The translations under genes and the position numbers were made by a program. Under the pieces are notes generated by a model that searched no databases, was not told the origin of the DNA, and saw only the letters and a program-made list of their open reading frames with translations. From Streptomyces sp. DvalAA-43 (lineage in GTDB: Bacteria > Actinomycetota > Actinomycetes > Streptomycetales > Streptomycetaceae): 64,000 nucleotides of DNA. Shown here piece after piece: positions 24,717 to 32,980 of the stretch; the first letter of the stretch is position 1, and each line of letters starts with the position of its first letter. Location of the stretch: contig NZ_FMBW01000044.1 in NCBI RefSeq assembly GCF_900091725.1, positions 496,001 through 560,000 on the forward strand, read 5' to 3'.

Positions 24717-25604
24717 CTAGTGGAAGGTGTGCTCGGCGGCCGGGAAGGCGCCGCCCACGACCTCTTCCGCGAACTCCTTCGCCGCGTCGCCCAGCACCTT
24801 GCGCAGGTCGGCGTACTGCTTGGTGAAGCGCGGCACCTTGCCGCCGGTCAGCCCGACCATGTCGGTGTAGACCAGCACCTGGGCATCGGTGTCGGGACCG
24901 GCGCCGATGCCGATGGTCGGGATGTGCAGGGTGCGGGTGACCTCGGCGGCCAGCTCGGCCGGTACGAGCTCCAGCACGACGGCGAACGCGCCCGCGTCCT
25001 GCACGGCCTTGGCGTCGCGCAGCATCTGCTGGGCGGCCTCCTCGCCGCGGCCCTGCACCCGGTAGCCCATCGCGTTGACGGACTGCGGGGTCAGGCCGAT
25101 GTGGGCCATCACCGGGATACCGGCGTCGACGAGCAGCTTGATCTGTTCGTGACTGCGCTCGCCGCCCTCCAGCTTGACCGCGCCGACGCCCGACTCCTTG
25201 ATCAGCCGGGTGGCGTTGCGCAGGGCCTGGACGGGGCCCTCCTGGTACGCCCCGAAGGGCAGGTCCGCGACGATCAGGGCACGACTGGTGCCCCGTACGA
25301 CCGCTGCGGAGAGGATCGCGATCTCGTCCATCGTGACGGGCACGGTGGTCTCGTAACCGAGATGGCAGTTGCCCATGGAGTCGCCGACGAGCATGACCGG
25401 GATCCCGGCCTCGTCGAAGACGGACGCGGTCATCGCGTCGTAGGCGGTGAGCATGGGCCACTTCTCGCCGCGCTCGGTGGCGGCGGCGATGTCATGGATG
25501 GAGATACGGCGGGTGCTCTTGCCTCCGTACAGCGCCTTGCTGCTGTCGGTGCGGGTGCCCGCGGGGGGTGTTGCGGACTGATTCTGCGCAGCCTGAAGCG
25601 ACAT
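24717..25604 (-). CDS. panB: 3-methyl-2-oxobutanoate hydroxymethyltransferase
   Basis: A 295-residue enzyme of pantothenate synthesis: adds a hydroxymethyl group from methylene-THF to alpha-ketoisovalerate to give ketopantoate. PanB hallmarks are ISIHDI, MLTAYDAMTASVFDEAGI, VLVGDSMGNCHLGYETT (Mg-binding Asp), KLEGG, AHIGLTPQSV and IGIGAGPDTDAQVLVYTDM. I start at the ATG at 25604 because AAGGAG lies nine bases ahead; an in-frame ATG at 25625 has a weaker site. It stands alone, divergent from the drug exporter. Confidence 0.95.
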   Translation of the reverse strand: MSLQAAQNQSATPPAGTRTDSSKALYGGKSTRRISIHDIAAATERGEKWPMLTAYDAMTASVFDEAGIPVMLVGDSMGNCHLGYETTVPVTMDEIAILSAAVVRGTSRALIVADLPFGAYQEGPVQALRNATRLIKESGVGAVKLEGGERSHEQIKLLVDAGIPVMAHIGLTPQSVNAMGYRVQGRGEEAAQQMLRDAKAVQDAGAFAVVLELVPAELAAEVTRTLHIPTIGIGAGPDTDAQVLVYTDMVGLTGGKVPRFTKQYADLRKVLGDAAKEFAEEVVGGAFPAAEHTFH

Positions 25605-25793
25605 TGCCAACGGCTCCTTCGTCATCTCGAGGCGCCCTGACGGCGTCCCCGGACCGGTTCCATGGTGGCATCCCGCCGCGGTCCACGGGAAGTGGGTCCG
25701 CACATGCGGGTGCGGACAGGGCCGGAAGGCGTCCGCGGCCGGGCAATGCGGAGCGGTTGGGTACTTCCCGAACGTGGCGGCCGGGTATTTCCA

Positions 25794-25812
25794 ATACGAG
25801 ACGGTCTCGTAT
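25794..25812. promoter_or_regulatory. 19-bp perfect palindrome, TetR-type operator
   Basis: ATACGAGACGGTCTCGTAT has two perfect 9-bp arms around one central base and lies 22 bases before the exporter ATG, where it would block transcription start or ribosome access. Its likely binder is the TetR protein encoded after the exporter. Confidence 0.8.
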
Positions 25813-25834
25813 CGAAATCGGATAAGCTCCTGCC

Positions 25835-27451
25835 ATGTCGATACCGTCAGGTGCTCGCGCTGCCGAATCCCAGATCCCGGAGGCGGTCCACCGTCGCCGC
25901 TGGGCGATCCTCGTCGTCCTGATGTTCAGCCTGCTCATCGTCGTGCTGGACAACTCGATCCTGAACGTCGCGGTCAAGACCATCGCCAGCCCCGCACCCA
26001 CGGGACTCGGGGCCACCCAGAGCCAGCTGGAGTGGGCGATCAACGCCTACACCCTGGTCTTCGCTGGGCTCCTGTTCACCGCGGGCCTGCTCGGCGACCG
26101 CATCGGCCGCAAGAAGGTGCTGCTCTTCGGCATCCTGCTCTTCGGGACGGGCTCCGCGCTGGCCGCCATGTCCGGCTCGCCCGCCCAGCTGATCACCTGG
26201 CGCGCCCTCATGGGGTTCGGCGCCGCGTTCGTCATGCCGGCCACCCTCGCCGTCCTGATGAACGTCTTCGAGCGCGACGAGCAGCCCAGGGCCATCGGCA
26301 TATGGGCGGGCAGCGTCGGTGTGGCCATCGCGATCGGTCCGATCACCGGCGGGCTGCTGCTCGAACACTTCTGGTGGGGCTCCATCTTCCTGGTCAACGT
26401 GCCCGTGGTGATCGTGGCGCTGATCGCGATGGTGCTGCTGGTCCCGGACTCCAGGGACCCGAACCCGGGCCGGACCGACCCGCTCGGCGTCCTGCTCTCC
26501 ATCGTCGGCCTGGTGCTGCTGGTGTACGGCATCATCCGCGGCGGCCAGCTCGCCGACTTCACCGACCCCGTCGTGCTCCTGTCGAGCATCGGCGGCCTGC
26601 TCGTCCTGGCCGGGTTCGTCTGGCACGAGAAGCGCAGCAGCCACCCGGCCATCGACATCACGTACTTCAAGGAGCCGTCGTTCGCCGCGGCCGTCGCCGC
26701 CATAGCGCTGGTCTTCTTCGCGCTGATGGGGGTGACCTTCTTCTCCGCGTTCTACATGCAGAGCGTGCGTGGCTGGAGCGCCCTCCAGGCGGGGCTGATG
26801 CTCCTGCCGCTGGCCGCCTCCCAGATGATCTTCGCGCCCCGGGCCCGGCTGCTCGTCGACCGTTTCGGCGCCCGCGTCACCTGCACCGTCGGCATGCTGC
26901 TGGTCGCGGCCGGACTGGCCTCGTTCGCGCTCTTCGACGACACCACACCGGTCTGGGTGCTCTGTCTGCTGTTCTTCATCCAGGGCACGGGCATGGCCCA
27001 TGTGATGACGCCGGTCACCGTCGCGGTGATGCAGGCGCTGCCCCGCGAGAAGGCCGGTTCCGGGTCGGCCGTCAACAACACCTTCCGGCAGGTCGGCGGG
27101 GCGCTCGGGGTCGCCGTGCTCGGCTCGGTGCTCTCCACCGTCTACCGGGGCGACATCGAGGGACACCTCGGCGCGGTCCCGGCCGGTGCCAGACAGGCGG
27201 CGGGGGAGTCGATCGAGGCCACGCTCGGCATCGCGGAGAAGATGGGCCCGGCGGGCGCCCCGCTGGTCGCCTCGGCCAACGACGCGTTCCTGAAGGCCAT
27301 GCACGTCACCGCCGTCGGCTCGGCGACCATCGCCCTGGTGGGCGCCCTCGTGGTCGCGCTGTTCCTGCCGGGGAGGCCCGCCGCGGAAGGGGCGCCCGGC
27401 GGATCCGGCGAGGGCGACCGGTCGGTGCGCGCTGCGGGGGCGGGCCGCTGA
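25835..27451 (+). CDS. DHA2 family (EmrB/QacA) MFS drug exporter
   Basis: A 538-residue exporter with fourteen predicted helices. Motif C/D1 is LDNSILNVAV in helix 1; motif A is LLGDRIGRKKVL (about residue 85); motif C GSVGVAIAIGPITGG in helix 5. It exports toxic lipophilic compounds by proton antiport. A palindrome sits just before the ATG, and a TetR gene follows 143 bases downstream, the classic repressor-pump pairing. C-terminal 30 residues are polar. Confidence 0.93.
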   Translation: MSIPSGARAAESQIPEAVHRRRWAILVVLMFSLLIVVLDNSILNVAVKTIASPAPTGLGATQSQLEWAINAYTLVFAGLLFTAGLLGDRIGRKKVLLFGILLFGTGSALAAMSGSPAQLITWRALMGFGAAFVMPATLAVLMNVFERDEQPRAIGIWAGSVGVAIAIGPITGGLLLEHFWWGSIFLVNVPVVIVALIAMVLLVPDSRDPNPGRTDPLGVLLSIVGLVLLVYGIIRGGQLADFTDPVVLLSSIGGLLVLAGFVWHEKRSSHPAIDITYFKEPSFAAAVAAIALVFFALMGVTFFSAFYMQSVRGWSALQAGLMLLPLAASQMIFAPRARLLVDRFGARVTCTVGMLLVAAGLASFALFDDTTPVWVLCLLFFIQGTGMAHVMTPVTVAVMQALPREKAGSGSAVNNTFRQVGGALGVAVLGSVLSTVYRGDIEGHLGAVPAGARQAAGESIEATLGIAEKMGPAGAPLVASANDAFLKAMHVTAVGSATIALVGALVVALFLPGRPAAEGAPGGSGEGDRSVRAAGAGR

Positions 27452-27594
27452 GACCGGCGGCCCGGAAGAACGGAGAGCGCCGCCCCTGGGAGAACCGGGC
27501 GGACCCCGGGCCCCGGGGGCGGCGCGCGGAGCCACCCCCACCGTCGGCGAGAATCGGGACGGCGGTCGGACGGTGCGGCGAGAGGCGGAACGAC

Positions 27595-28245
27595 GTGCGG
27601 GTACAGGCGCAGGTGCAGGACCGGGACCGCCCGGTCCAGGAAGAACCGGAACCGCGCAGGGGCCGGCCGCGCAGCGCGGCGGCCGAGCGGGCGATCCTGG
27701 ACGCCGTCGTCGAGCTGCTGGAGGCCGGCGAGCCGCTGGCGGCCCTGTCCATCGAGCGGATAGCCAGGACCGCGGGGGTCGGCAAGGCGACGATCTACCG
27801 GCGGTGGAGCGGCAAGGAAGAGCTCTTCGTCGACGTCCTGAGGGACATGGAGCCGCCAGAACCCGTCGTCTCCGGCACCGCCGGCCTCGCCGACCTGCGG
27901 CTGCTGCTGGAATCACTGCGCAGACGCGGCCTGGCCCAGCGCTCCTCGGCCCTGCTGCACAACGTCTTCGCGCAGATGAAGAGCCACCCCAAGCTGTGGG
28001 CGGAGTACCACTGCAATGTCATCGCGCCCCGCCGCATCGCCATGCTGGCCGCCGTGCAGCGCGCGGTCGACGCCGGTGAACTCCGCGCGGACCTGGACGT
28101 GGGGCTGATGGACGACCTGTTCCTGGGCCCCATGCTCGTACGCACCATCCACCGGCCCGACGCGCCGCTCCCCGAGGATCTCGCCGACCGCATCGTCCAG
28201 GTCCTGGTGGAGGGCCTGGCGCCCCGCCCGGCGGCCGGTCCCTGA
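27595..28245 (+). CDS. TetR family regulator, probable repressor of the DHA2 exporter
   Basis: A 216-residue TetR protein. A polar N-terminal arm (VQAQVQDRDRPVQEEPEPRRGRPRS) precedes the helix-turn-helix (SIERIARTAGVGKATIYRRW, about residues 50-69). The ligand domain is of the TetR_C_16/11 type with ALLHNVFAQMKSHPKLW. I use GTG 27595 since no ATG exists before the domain; the ribosome binding site is weak (GAGGCGG). Likely regulates the exporter through the palindrome at 25794 and perhaps itself. Confidence 0.88.
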   Translation: MRVQAQVQDRDRPVQEEPEPRRGRPRSAAAERAILDAVVELLEAGEPLAALSIERIARTAGVGKATIYRRWSGKEELFVDVLRDMEPPEPVVSGTAGLADLRLLLESLRRRGLAQRSSALLHNVFAQMKSHPKLWAEYHCNVIAPRRIAMLAAVQRAVDAGELRADLDVGLMDDLFLGPMLVRTIHRPDAPLPEDLADRIVQVLVEGLAPRPAAGP

Positions 28246-28262
28246 CGCGCCCGTACAGGTAA

Positions 28263-28354
28263 GCGGAACCAGGCCCTCTGCACCGGCGGAACCAGCCCCG
28301 CCACGGAAGCGGAACCGGACCTGCCGCGTAAGCGGAACCGGAGCCTTCCGAGTG
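28263..28354 (+). repeat. Four tandem 23-bp units starting GCGGAACC
   Basis: GCGGAACC recurs at 28263, 28286, 28309 and 28332, exactly 23 bases apart each time. The rest of each unit is looser, with conserved GTAA or GGAA just ahead of GCGGAACC. It lies in the 277-base space after the TetR gene and before the nuclease-fold gene. No reading frame uses it. Confidence 0.85.
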
Positions 28355-28370
28355 TGATCGTTCTGTCACA
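28353..28370. promoter_or_regulatory. Inverted repeat TGTGA-N8-TCACA
   Basis: TGTGATCGTTCTGTCACA is a perfect 5-bp inverted repeat, following directly on the 23-bp array and 153 bases before the nuclease-fold gene. It recalls a Crp-type site but the spacer is eight bases, two longer than the usual six, so Crp binding is doubtful. Confidence 0.35.
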
Positions 28371-28522
28371 AGCCCCGGCGGACCCCGCCCGGCAGGAACC
28401 CGCGGCACCCCGCCCTTCGTCCTCGTGGCAGTACGGCCGTCGTCGACGGCACGAAACACGCCGCTCATCGCCTAGGGTCGTGGGCGCGGCGACATGCACG
28501 GCAAGGCAGTGAGGACAACGCG

Positions 28523-29557
28523 ATGGTGCAGGCGTACGGAGCGGACACCGGGAACGACCGCGCGGAGCCGGAACCGGAGCGCGCCGGATCGGGATCCCGC
28601 CTCCGGGACCTGCGCGACCGGTGGACCCGCGACCCGGGCATCTGGCGGCGCGGCATCGTCCTCGCGCTCTGCTCGGTCCTCCTCACCCTCGTGATGGCCT
28701 TCCACGCCAGGATCCCCAACACCATCGGCAACCTGGGCAGCCTCTCCGAGACGTTCCTGCCGTGGATCGGGGTGTTCGTCCCGCTGCTGCTGGTCCTCGG
28801 CCTGGTGCGCCGCTCGGCGACCGCGCTGATCGCCCTGCTGCTGCCGGTCGTGGTCTGGTTCAACGTCTTCGGCGGCCTGCTCACCGACAAGTCCGGCAGC
28901 GGCGGCGACCTCACCGTGGCCACCCACAACGTCAACGCCGACAACCCCGACCCCAAGGGCACCGCCCGCACGGTCGCGGACTCCGGCGCCGACGTCATCG
29001 CCCTGGAGGAGCTGCCGAGCGGCAAGGTGGCGGCGTACAAGGCGGCGCTCGCCGACCGCTACCCGTACCACTCGGTGCAGGGCACCGTCGGTCTGTGGAG
29101 CAAGTACCCGATGAGCGGCACCAGGCCGGTCGACATCAAGATGGGCTGGACCCGGGCGATGCGCTCCACGGTGACGACCCCGAAGGGCAAGGTCGCCGTC
29201 TACGTGGCCCATCTGCCCTCCGTACGCGTCAAGCTGCACGCCGGATTCACCGCCAACCAGCGCGACGACAGCGCCGACGCCCTGGGCGAGGCCATCTCCG
29301 ACGAGCGGCTCGGCAAGGTGATCCTGCTCGGCGACCTCAACGGCACGATGAACGACCGCGCGCTGAACGGCGTCACCGCCCAGATGCGCTCCACCCAGGG
29401 CGCGGCCGGCGACGGCTTCGGCTTCAGCTGGCCGGCCTCCTTCCCGATGGCGCGGATCGACCAGATCCTGGTCAAGGGCGTCGAGCCGATGTCCTCGTGG
29501 ACCCTCGCGGCGACGGAGAGCGACCACTTGCCGCTCGTGGCCCGCGTGGAGCTGTGA
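28523..29557 (+). CDS. Membrane-anchored endonuclease/exonuclease/phosphatase family protein
   Basis: A 344-residue protein. Residues about 1-40 are charged and cytoplasmic; three hydrophobic helices follow (about 44-64, 77-95, 100-120); the rest (about 128-344) is the DNase I-like fold outside the membrane. Catalytic motifs: VATHNVNAD, Glu in IALEEL, His in VAHLPS, GDLNGTMND and SDHLPL. Relatives cleave phosphodiesters of nucleic acids, phospholipids or sugars; the substrate cannot be told. GAGGA lies seven bases before the ATG. Confidence 0.88.
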   Translation: MVQAYGADTGNDRAEPEPERAGSGSRLRDLRDRWTRDPGIWRRGIVLALCSVLLTLVMAFHARIPNTIGNLGSLSETFLPWIGVFVPLLLVLGLVRRSATALIALLLPVVVWFNVFGGLLTDKSGSGGDLTVATHNVNADNPDPKGTARTVADSGADVIALEELPSGKVAAYKAALADRYPYHSVQGTVGLWSKYPMSGTRPVDIKMGWTRAMRSTVTTPKGKVAVYVAHLPSVRVKLHAGFTANQRDDSADALGEAISDERLGKVILLGDLNGTMNDRALNGVTAQMRSTQGAAGDGFGFSWPASFPMARIDQILVKGVEPMSSWTLAATESDHLPLVARVEL

Positions 29558-29782
29558 CGCGGTGAGCCGTTCCGCCACCGGGTGCGAACGCTGACGAAAC
29601 GGTCCGTTCACCCGCGGGACCCGACCGTCTGAGAGAATTTGTTCCGCTCGGGAACCAAGGGCGTCCGGCAACGGCGCCGGACCGGCCGCGCGCCGTCCCG
29701 CCCGGTTCCCTCCCGTGCCTTCCGTCCATCGGCCGTGCCCGGCCGGGGCGGGCCCGGCGTCCCTGCGGAAAGGTCTCTCCTC

Positions 29783-31003
29783 ATGCCCCTGGCCCTGCTC
29801 GCACTCGCGGTGAGCGCCTTCGGCATCGGCACCACGGAGTTCGTGATGATGGGGCTGCTGCCCGAGGTCGCGGACGACCTGGGCACCTCCGTACCCACCG
29901 CCGGCCACCTCGTCTCGGCGTACGCGATCGGTGTCGTGGTGGGAGCCCCGCTGCTCACCGCCGTCGGCTCCCGGATCCCGCGCAAGCGGATGCTCCTGTT
30001 GCTGATGGCCCTCTTCACGGTCGGCAACCTCGCCTCCGCCGTCGCCCCCGGCTTCGGCTGGCTGCTCGGCGGCCGGTTCCTGGCCGGACTGCCGCACGGG
30101 GCGTTCTTCGGCGTCGGCGCGGTCGTCGCGGCCCGGCTGGTCCCGGAGGGACGCCGGGCGCGGGCCGTGGCCACCATGTTCCTCGGGCTCACCGTCGCCA
30201 ATGTCGTCGGCGTCCCGGCGGCCACCCTGCTCGGCCAGCACCTCGGCTGGCGGGCCACGTTCCTGGTCGTCGCGGCGATCGGGCTCTGCGCACTGGCGGC
30301 GCTCGCCCGGCTCGTACCGCAGGTGCCCCTCGACGCCCACCAGGGCCTGGGCCGGGAACTGCGCGCCCTCGGCGACCGTCAGGTGCTGCTCGGCCTGCTC
30401 ACCGCCGTGTTCGGCTTCGCCGGGGTCTTCGCGGTGTACTCCTACCTCTCGTCCATGACGACCGAGGTGATGGGTTTCGGCGAGTCCGCGGTGACGCCGG
30501 TGCTCGCGCTCTTCGGCATCGGCATGACCCTCGGCGCACTCGCGGCGGGACCGCTCACCGACCGGGCACTGCGGCCGACGCTGTACGGATCGCTCGGCGC
30601 GCTCGCCGTCGTCCTCGCCGTCTTCCCGTTCGCCGTCCAGGTGCGGTGGGCCGCGCCGGTGCTGGTGGTGCTGCTCGGCGGGGTCGGCTTCATGACGACC
30701 ACACCGCTCCAGATGCTGGTCATGAACAAGGCCAAGGACGCCCCGACCCTGGCGTCCGCCTCCAACCACTCCGCGTTCAACCTCGCCAACGCGGGCGGCG
30801 CGTGGCTGGGCGGCGCCGCGATCGCGGCCGGCTGGGGGTGGACCTCCCCGGCCCCGGTCGGCGCGGCCCTCGCGGTCGTGGGCCTGGCGGTGGCGGTCAT
30901 CGCGGGTCTGCTGGACCGGGAGCGTACGCCGGGCACGTCGAGGGTGGTGGCCCGTGCGGACGTGCGGCCCGCGCGGGAGGACGCCCCGGTGGACGCGCGC
31001 TGA
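29783..31003 (+). CDS. MFS transporter, AraJ/Cmx-like exporter
   Basis: A 406-residue, twelve-helix exporter of the sugar-efflux/chloramphenicol-exporter group. Hallmarks are FGIGTTEFVMMGLLPEVADDL in helix 1, SAYAIGVVVGAPLL in helix 2, and GRFLAGLPHGAFFGVGAVVA in helix 4. GAAAGG lies nine bases before the ATG. The C-terminal 40 residues are charged. Convergent with nadE. Substrate unknown; relatives give chloramphenicol resistance or export sugars. Confidence 0.9.
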   Translation: MPLALLALAVSAFGIGTTEFVMMGLLPEVADDLGTSVPTAGHLVSAYAIGVVVGAPLLTAVGSRIPRKRMLLLLMALFTVGNLASAVAPGFGWLLGGRFLAGLPHGAFFGVGAVVAARLVPEGRRARAVATMFLGLTVANVVGVPAATLLGQHLGWRATFLVVAAIGLCALAALARLVPQVPLDAHQGLGRELRALGDRQVLLGLLTAVFGFAGVFAVYSYLSSMTTEVMGFGESAVTPVLALFGIGMTLGALAAGPLTDRALRPTLYGSLGALAVVLAVFPFAVQVRWAAPVLVVLLGGVGFMTTTPLQMLVMNKAKDAPTLASASNHSAFNLANAGGAWLGGAAIAAGWGWTSPAPVGAALAVVGLAVAVIAGLLDRERTPGTSRVVARADVRPAREDAPVDAR

Positions 31004-31049
31004 AACACCGGGACGCGGTGCGCGCCGGACGCACGCCGGGACGCGAAAA

Positions 31050-31083
31050 GCGTATGCGCCAGAACGCCGAAAGGCGCATACGC
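31050..31083. terminator. Bidirectional terminator between MFS gene and nadE
   Basis: An 11-bp perfect stem (GCGTATGCGCC with GGCGCATACGC) and a 12-base loop lie between the convergent stops. Confidence 0.8.
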
Positions 31084-31137
31084 CGGAACGCGACGGCGCG
31101 GTGACCGGTCCGCCCGGTCACCGCGCCCGCGCACCGC

Positions 31138-32892
31138 TCAGGCCGACTCGCGCCACCGGTTGGTGATCGGCAGCCGCCGGTCCTTGCCGAAGCCCTTCGG
31201 GGAGATCTTCGTGCCCGGCGGGTACTGGCGCCGCTTGTACTCCGCCGTGTCCACCATCCGCAGGGTCTTCGCCACCAGAGCCTCGTCGAACCCGGCCGCG
31301 ACGATCTCGGCCAGGCCCTGGTCCCGGTCGACGTACAGCTCCAGGATCCGGTCCAGTACGTCGTAGTCGGGCAGCGAGTCCGTGTCGACCTGGCCGGGGC
31401 GCAGTTCGGCGCTGGGCGGCTTGGTGATGGACGCCTCCGGGATCGGCGGGGTCTGCCCGCGCTCCTCGGCGGCCCGGTTGCGCCACTTCGCGAGGCGGAA
31501 GACCGACGTCTTGTAGACGTCCTTGATCGGGCCGTACGCCCCGACCGCGTCGCCGTACAGCGTCGAGTAGCCGACCGCGAGCTCGGACTTGTTGCCCGGC
31601 GCGAGGACGATCTGGCCCTCCTGGTTGGAGACCGCCATCAGCATCGTGCCGCGCAGCCTCGCCTGGAGGTTCTCCTCGGCGAGACCGGAGAGCCCCAGCG
31701 AGCCCATGTACGCGTCGAACATCGGCTCGATCGGCACGGTGCGGAAGTTCAGCCCGGTACGGCGGGCCAGTTCGGCCGCGTCGCCCTTGGAGTGGTCCGA
31801 GGAGTACTTCGACGGCATCGAGATGCCGTACACGTTCTGCGCGCCCAGCGCGTCGCAGGCGATCGCGGCGACCAGCGCCGAGTCGATTCCGCCGGAGAGC
31901 CCGATCAGCACACTGCTGAAGCCGTTCTTGGCCGCGTACGCCCGCAGGCCCACGACCAGCGCCGAGTAGAGCTCCTCGTCGTCGTCCAGCCGCTCCGCGT
32001 ACCCGCCGGTCAGCTCCGCCGGGTAGGCCGCGAGGGGCTCCTCGGAGAGGACCACGTGGTCGATCCGCAGTCCGTCGTTGACGACCCCGGACGGCGGCTC
32101 GGCGGCGGCCGCGGGCAGCTCCAGGTCGAGCACGACGCTGCCCTCGGCGAACTGCGGGGCACGGGCGATCACTTCGCCGTCCCGGTCGACGACGATCGAG
32201 TCGCCGTCGAAGACCAGCTCGTCCTGGCCGCCGATCATCGCCAGGTACGCGGTGGTGCAGCCCGCCTCCTGGGCCCGCTTGCGGACCAGTTCCAGCCGGG
32301 TGTCGTCCTTGTCCCGCTCGTACGGCGAGGCGTTGATCGACAGCAGCAGCCCGGCGCCGGCGGCCCGCGCGGCCGGCACCCGGCCGCCGTCCTGCCAGAG
32401 GTCCTCGCAGATCGCGAGCGCCACGTCCACACCGTGCACCCGCACGACCGGCATCGAGTCGCCCGGCACGAAGTACCGGAACTCGTCGAAGACGCCGTAG
32501 TTGGGCAGATGGTGCTTGGCGAAGGTCAGCGCGACCCGTCCGCGGTGCAGCACCGCGGCGGCGTTCTGCGGGGAGCCGGCGGGCTGGCCGTAGCGGGGCT
32601 GGGCCGTCTCGGAGCGGTCGAGGTAGCCGACCACCACCGGCAGCTCCCCGAAGCCCTCCGCGTCGAGCCGGGCGGCGAGCGCGCGCAGCGCCTGCCGCGA
32701 GGCCTCGACGAAGGACGGGCGCAGGGCCAGGTCCTCGACGGGGTAGCCGGTCAGCGCCATCTCCGGGAACGCCACCAGGTGGGCGCCCTGCTCGGCGGAG
32801 TGCCGGGTCCAGTGGACGATCGCCTCGGAGTTGCCGGCGAGATCACCGACGGTCGAGTCGATCTGATTCAGTGCGAGACGTAGTTGAGGCAC
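31138..32892 (-). CDS. nadE: Glutamine-dependent NAD+ synthase
   Basis: A 584-residue enzyme making NAD from deamido-NAD, ATP and glutamine. The N-terminal nitrilase-type amidotransferase domain has its triad: Glu in FPEMALTGYPVEDL, Lys in FAKHHLPNYGVF, Cys in ALAICEDLW. The C-terminal synthetase domain (about 290 on) has the PP-loop IGLSGGIDSALVAAI and SKYSSDHSKGDA. I start at GTG 32892 (PQLRLALNQIDSTVGDLAGN), the usual beginning in this family; GTG 32898 adds two residues and is equally possible. Monocistronic. Confidence 0.95.
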   Translation of the reverse strand: MPQLRLALNQIDSTVGDLAGNSEAIVHWTRHSAEQGAHLVAFPEMALTGYPVEDLALRPSFVEASRQALRALAARLDAEGFGELPVVVGYLDRSETAQPRYGQPAGSPQNAAAVLHRGRVALTFAKHHLPNYGVFDEFRYFVPGDSMPVVRVHGVDVALAICEDLWQDGGRVPAARAAGAGLLLSINASPYERDKDDTRLELVRKRAQEAGCTTAYLAMIGGQDELVFDGDSIVVDRDGEVIARAPQFAEGSVVLDLELPAAAAEPPSGVVNDGLRIDHVVLSEEPLAAYPAELTGGYAERLDDDEELYSALVVGLRAYAAKNGFSSVLIGLSGGIDSALVAAIACDALGAQNVYGISMPSKYSSDHSKGDAAELARRTGLNFRTVPIEPMFDAYMGSLGLSGLAEENLQARLRGTMLMAVSNQEGQIVLAPGNKSELAVGYSTLYGDAVGAYGPIKDVYKTSVFRLAKWRNRAAEERGQTPPIPEASITKPPSAELRPGQVDTDSLPDYDVLDRILELYVDRDQGLAEIVAAGFDEALVAKTLRMVDTAEYKRRQYPPGTKISPKGFGKDRRLPITNRWRESA

Positions 32893-32980
32893 GCGCACCA
32901 GTGTAATCGTCTGACTGACGCAATGTCCTCGCGGGCCGCGGAATCCCGTCCGCGGGCCGCGAGGACCGGGCCGGGGCGGG

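Noticed and set aside
25774..27594. Fusion of the TetR gene to a long upstream frame over the exporter
   Set aside because: The exporter occupies that region in another frame with fourteen helices; TetR proteins start near the HTH.
28353..28370. Crp binding site
   Set aside because: Spacer of eight rather than six bases; kept only as an inverted repeat.
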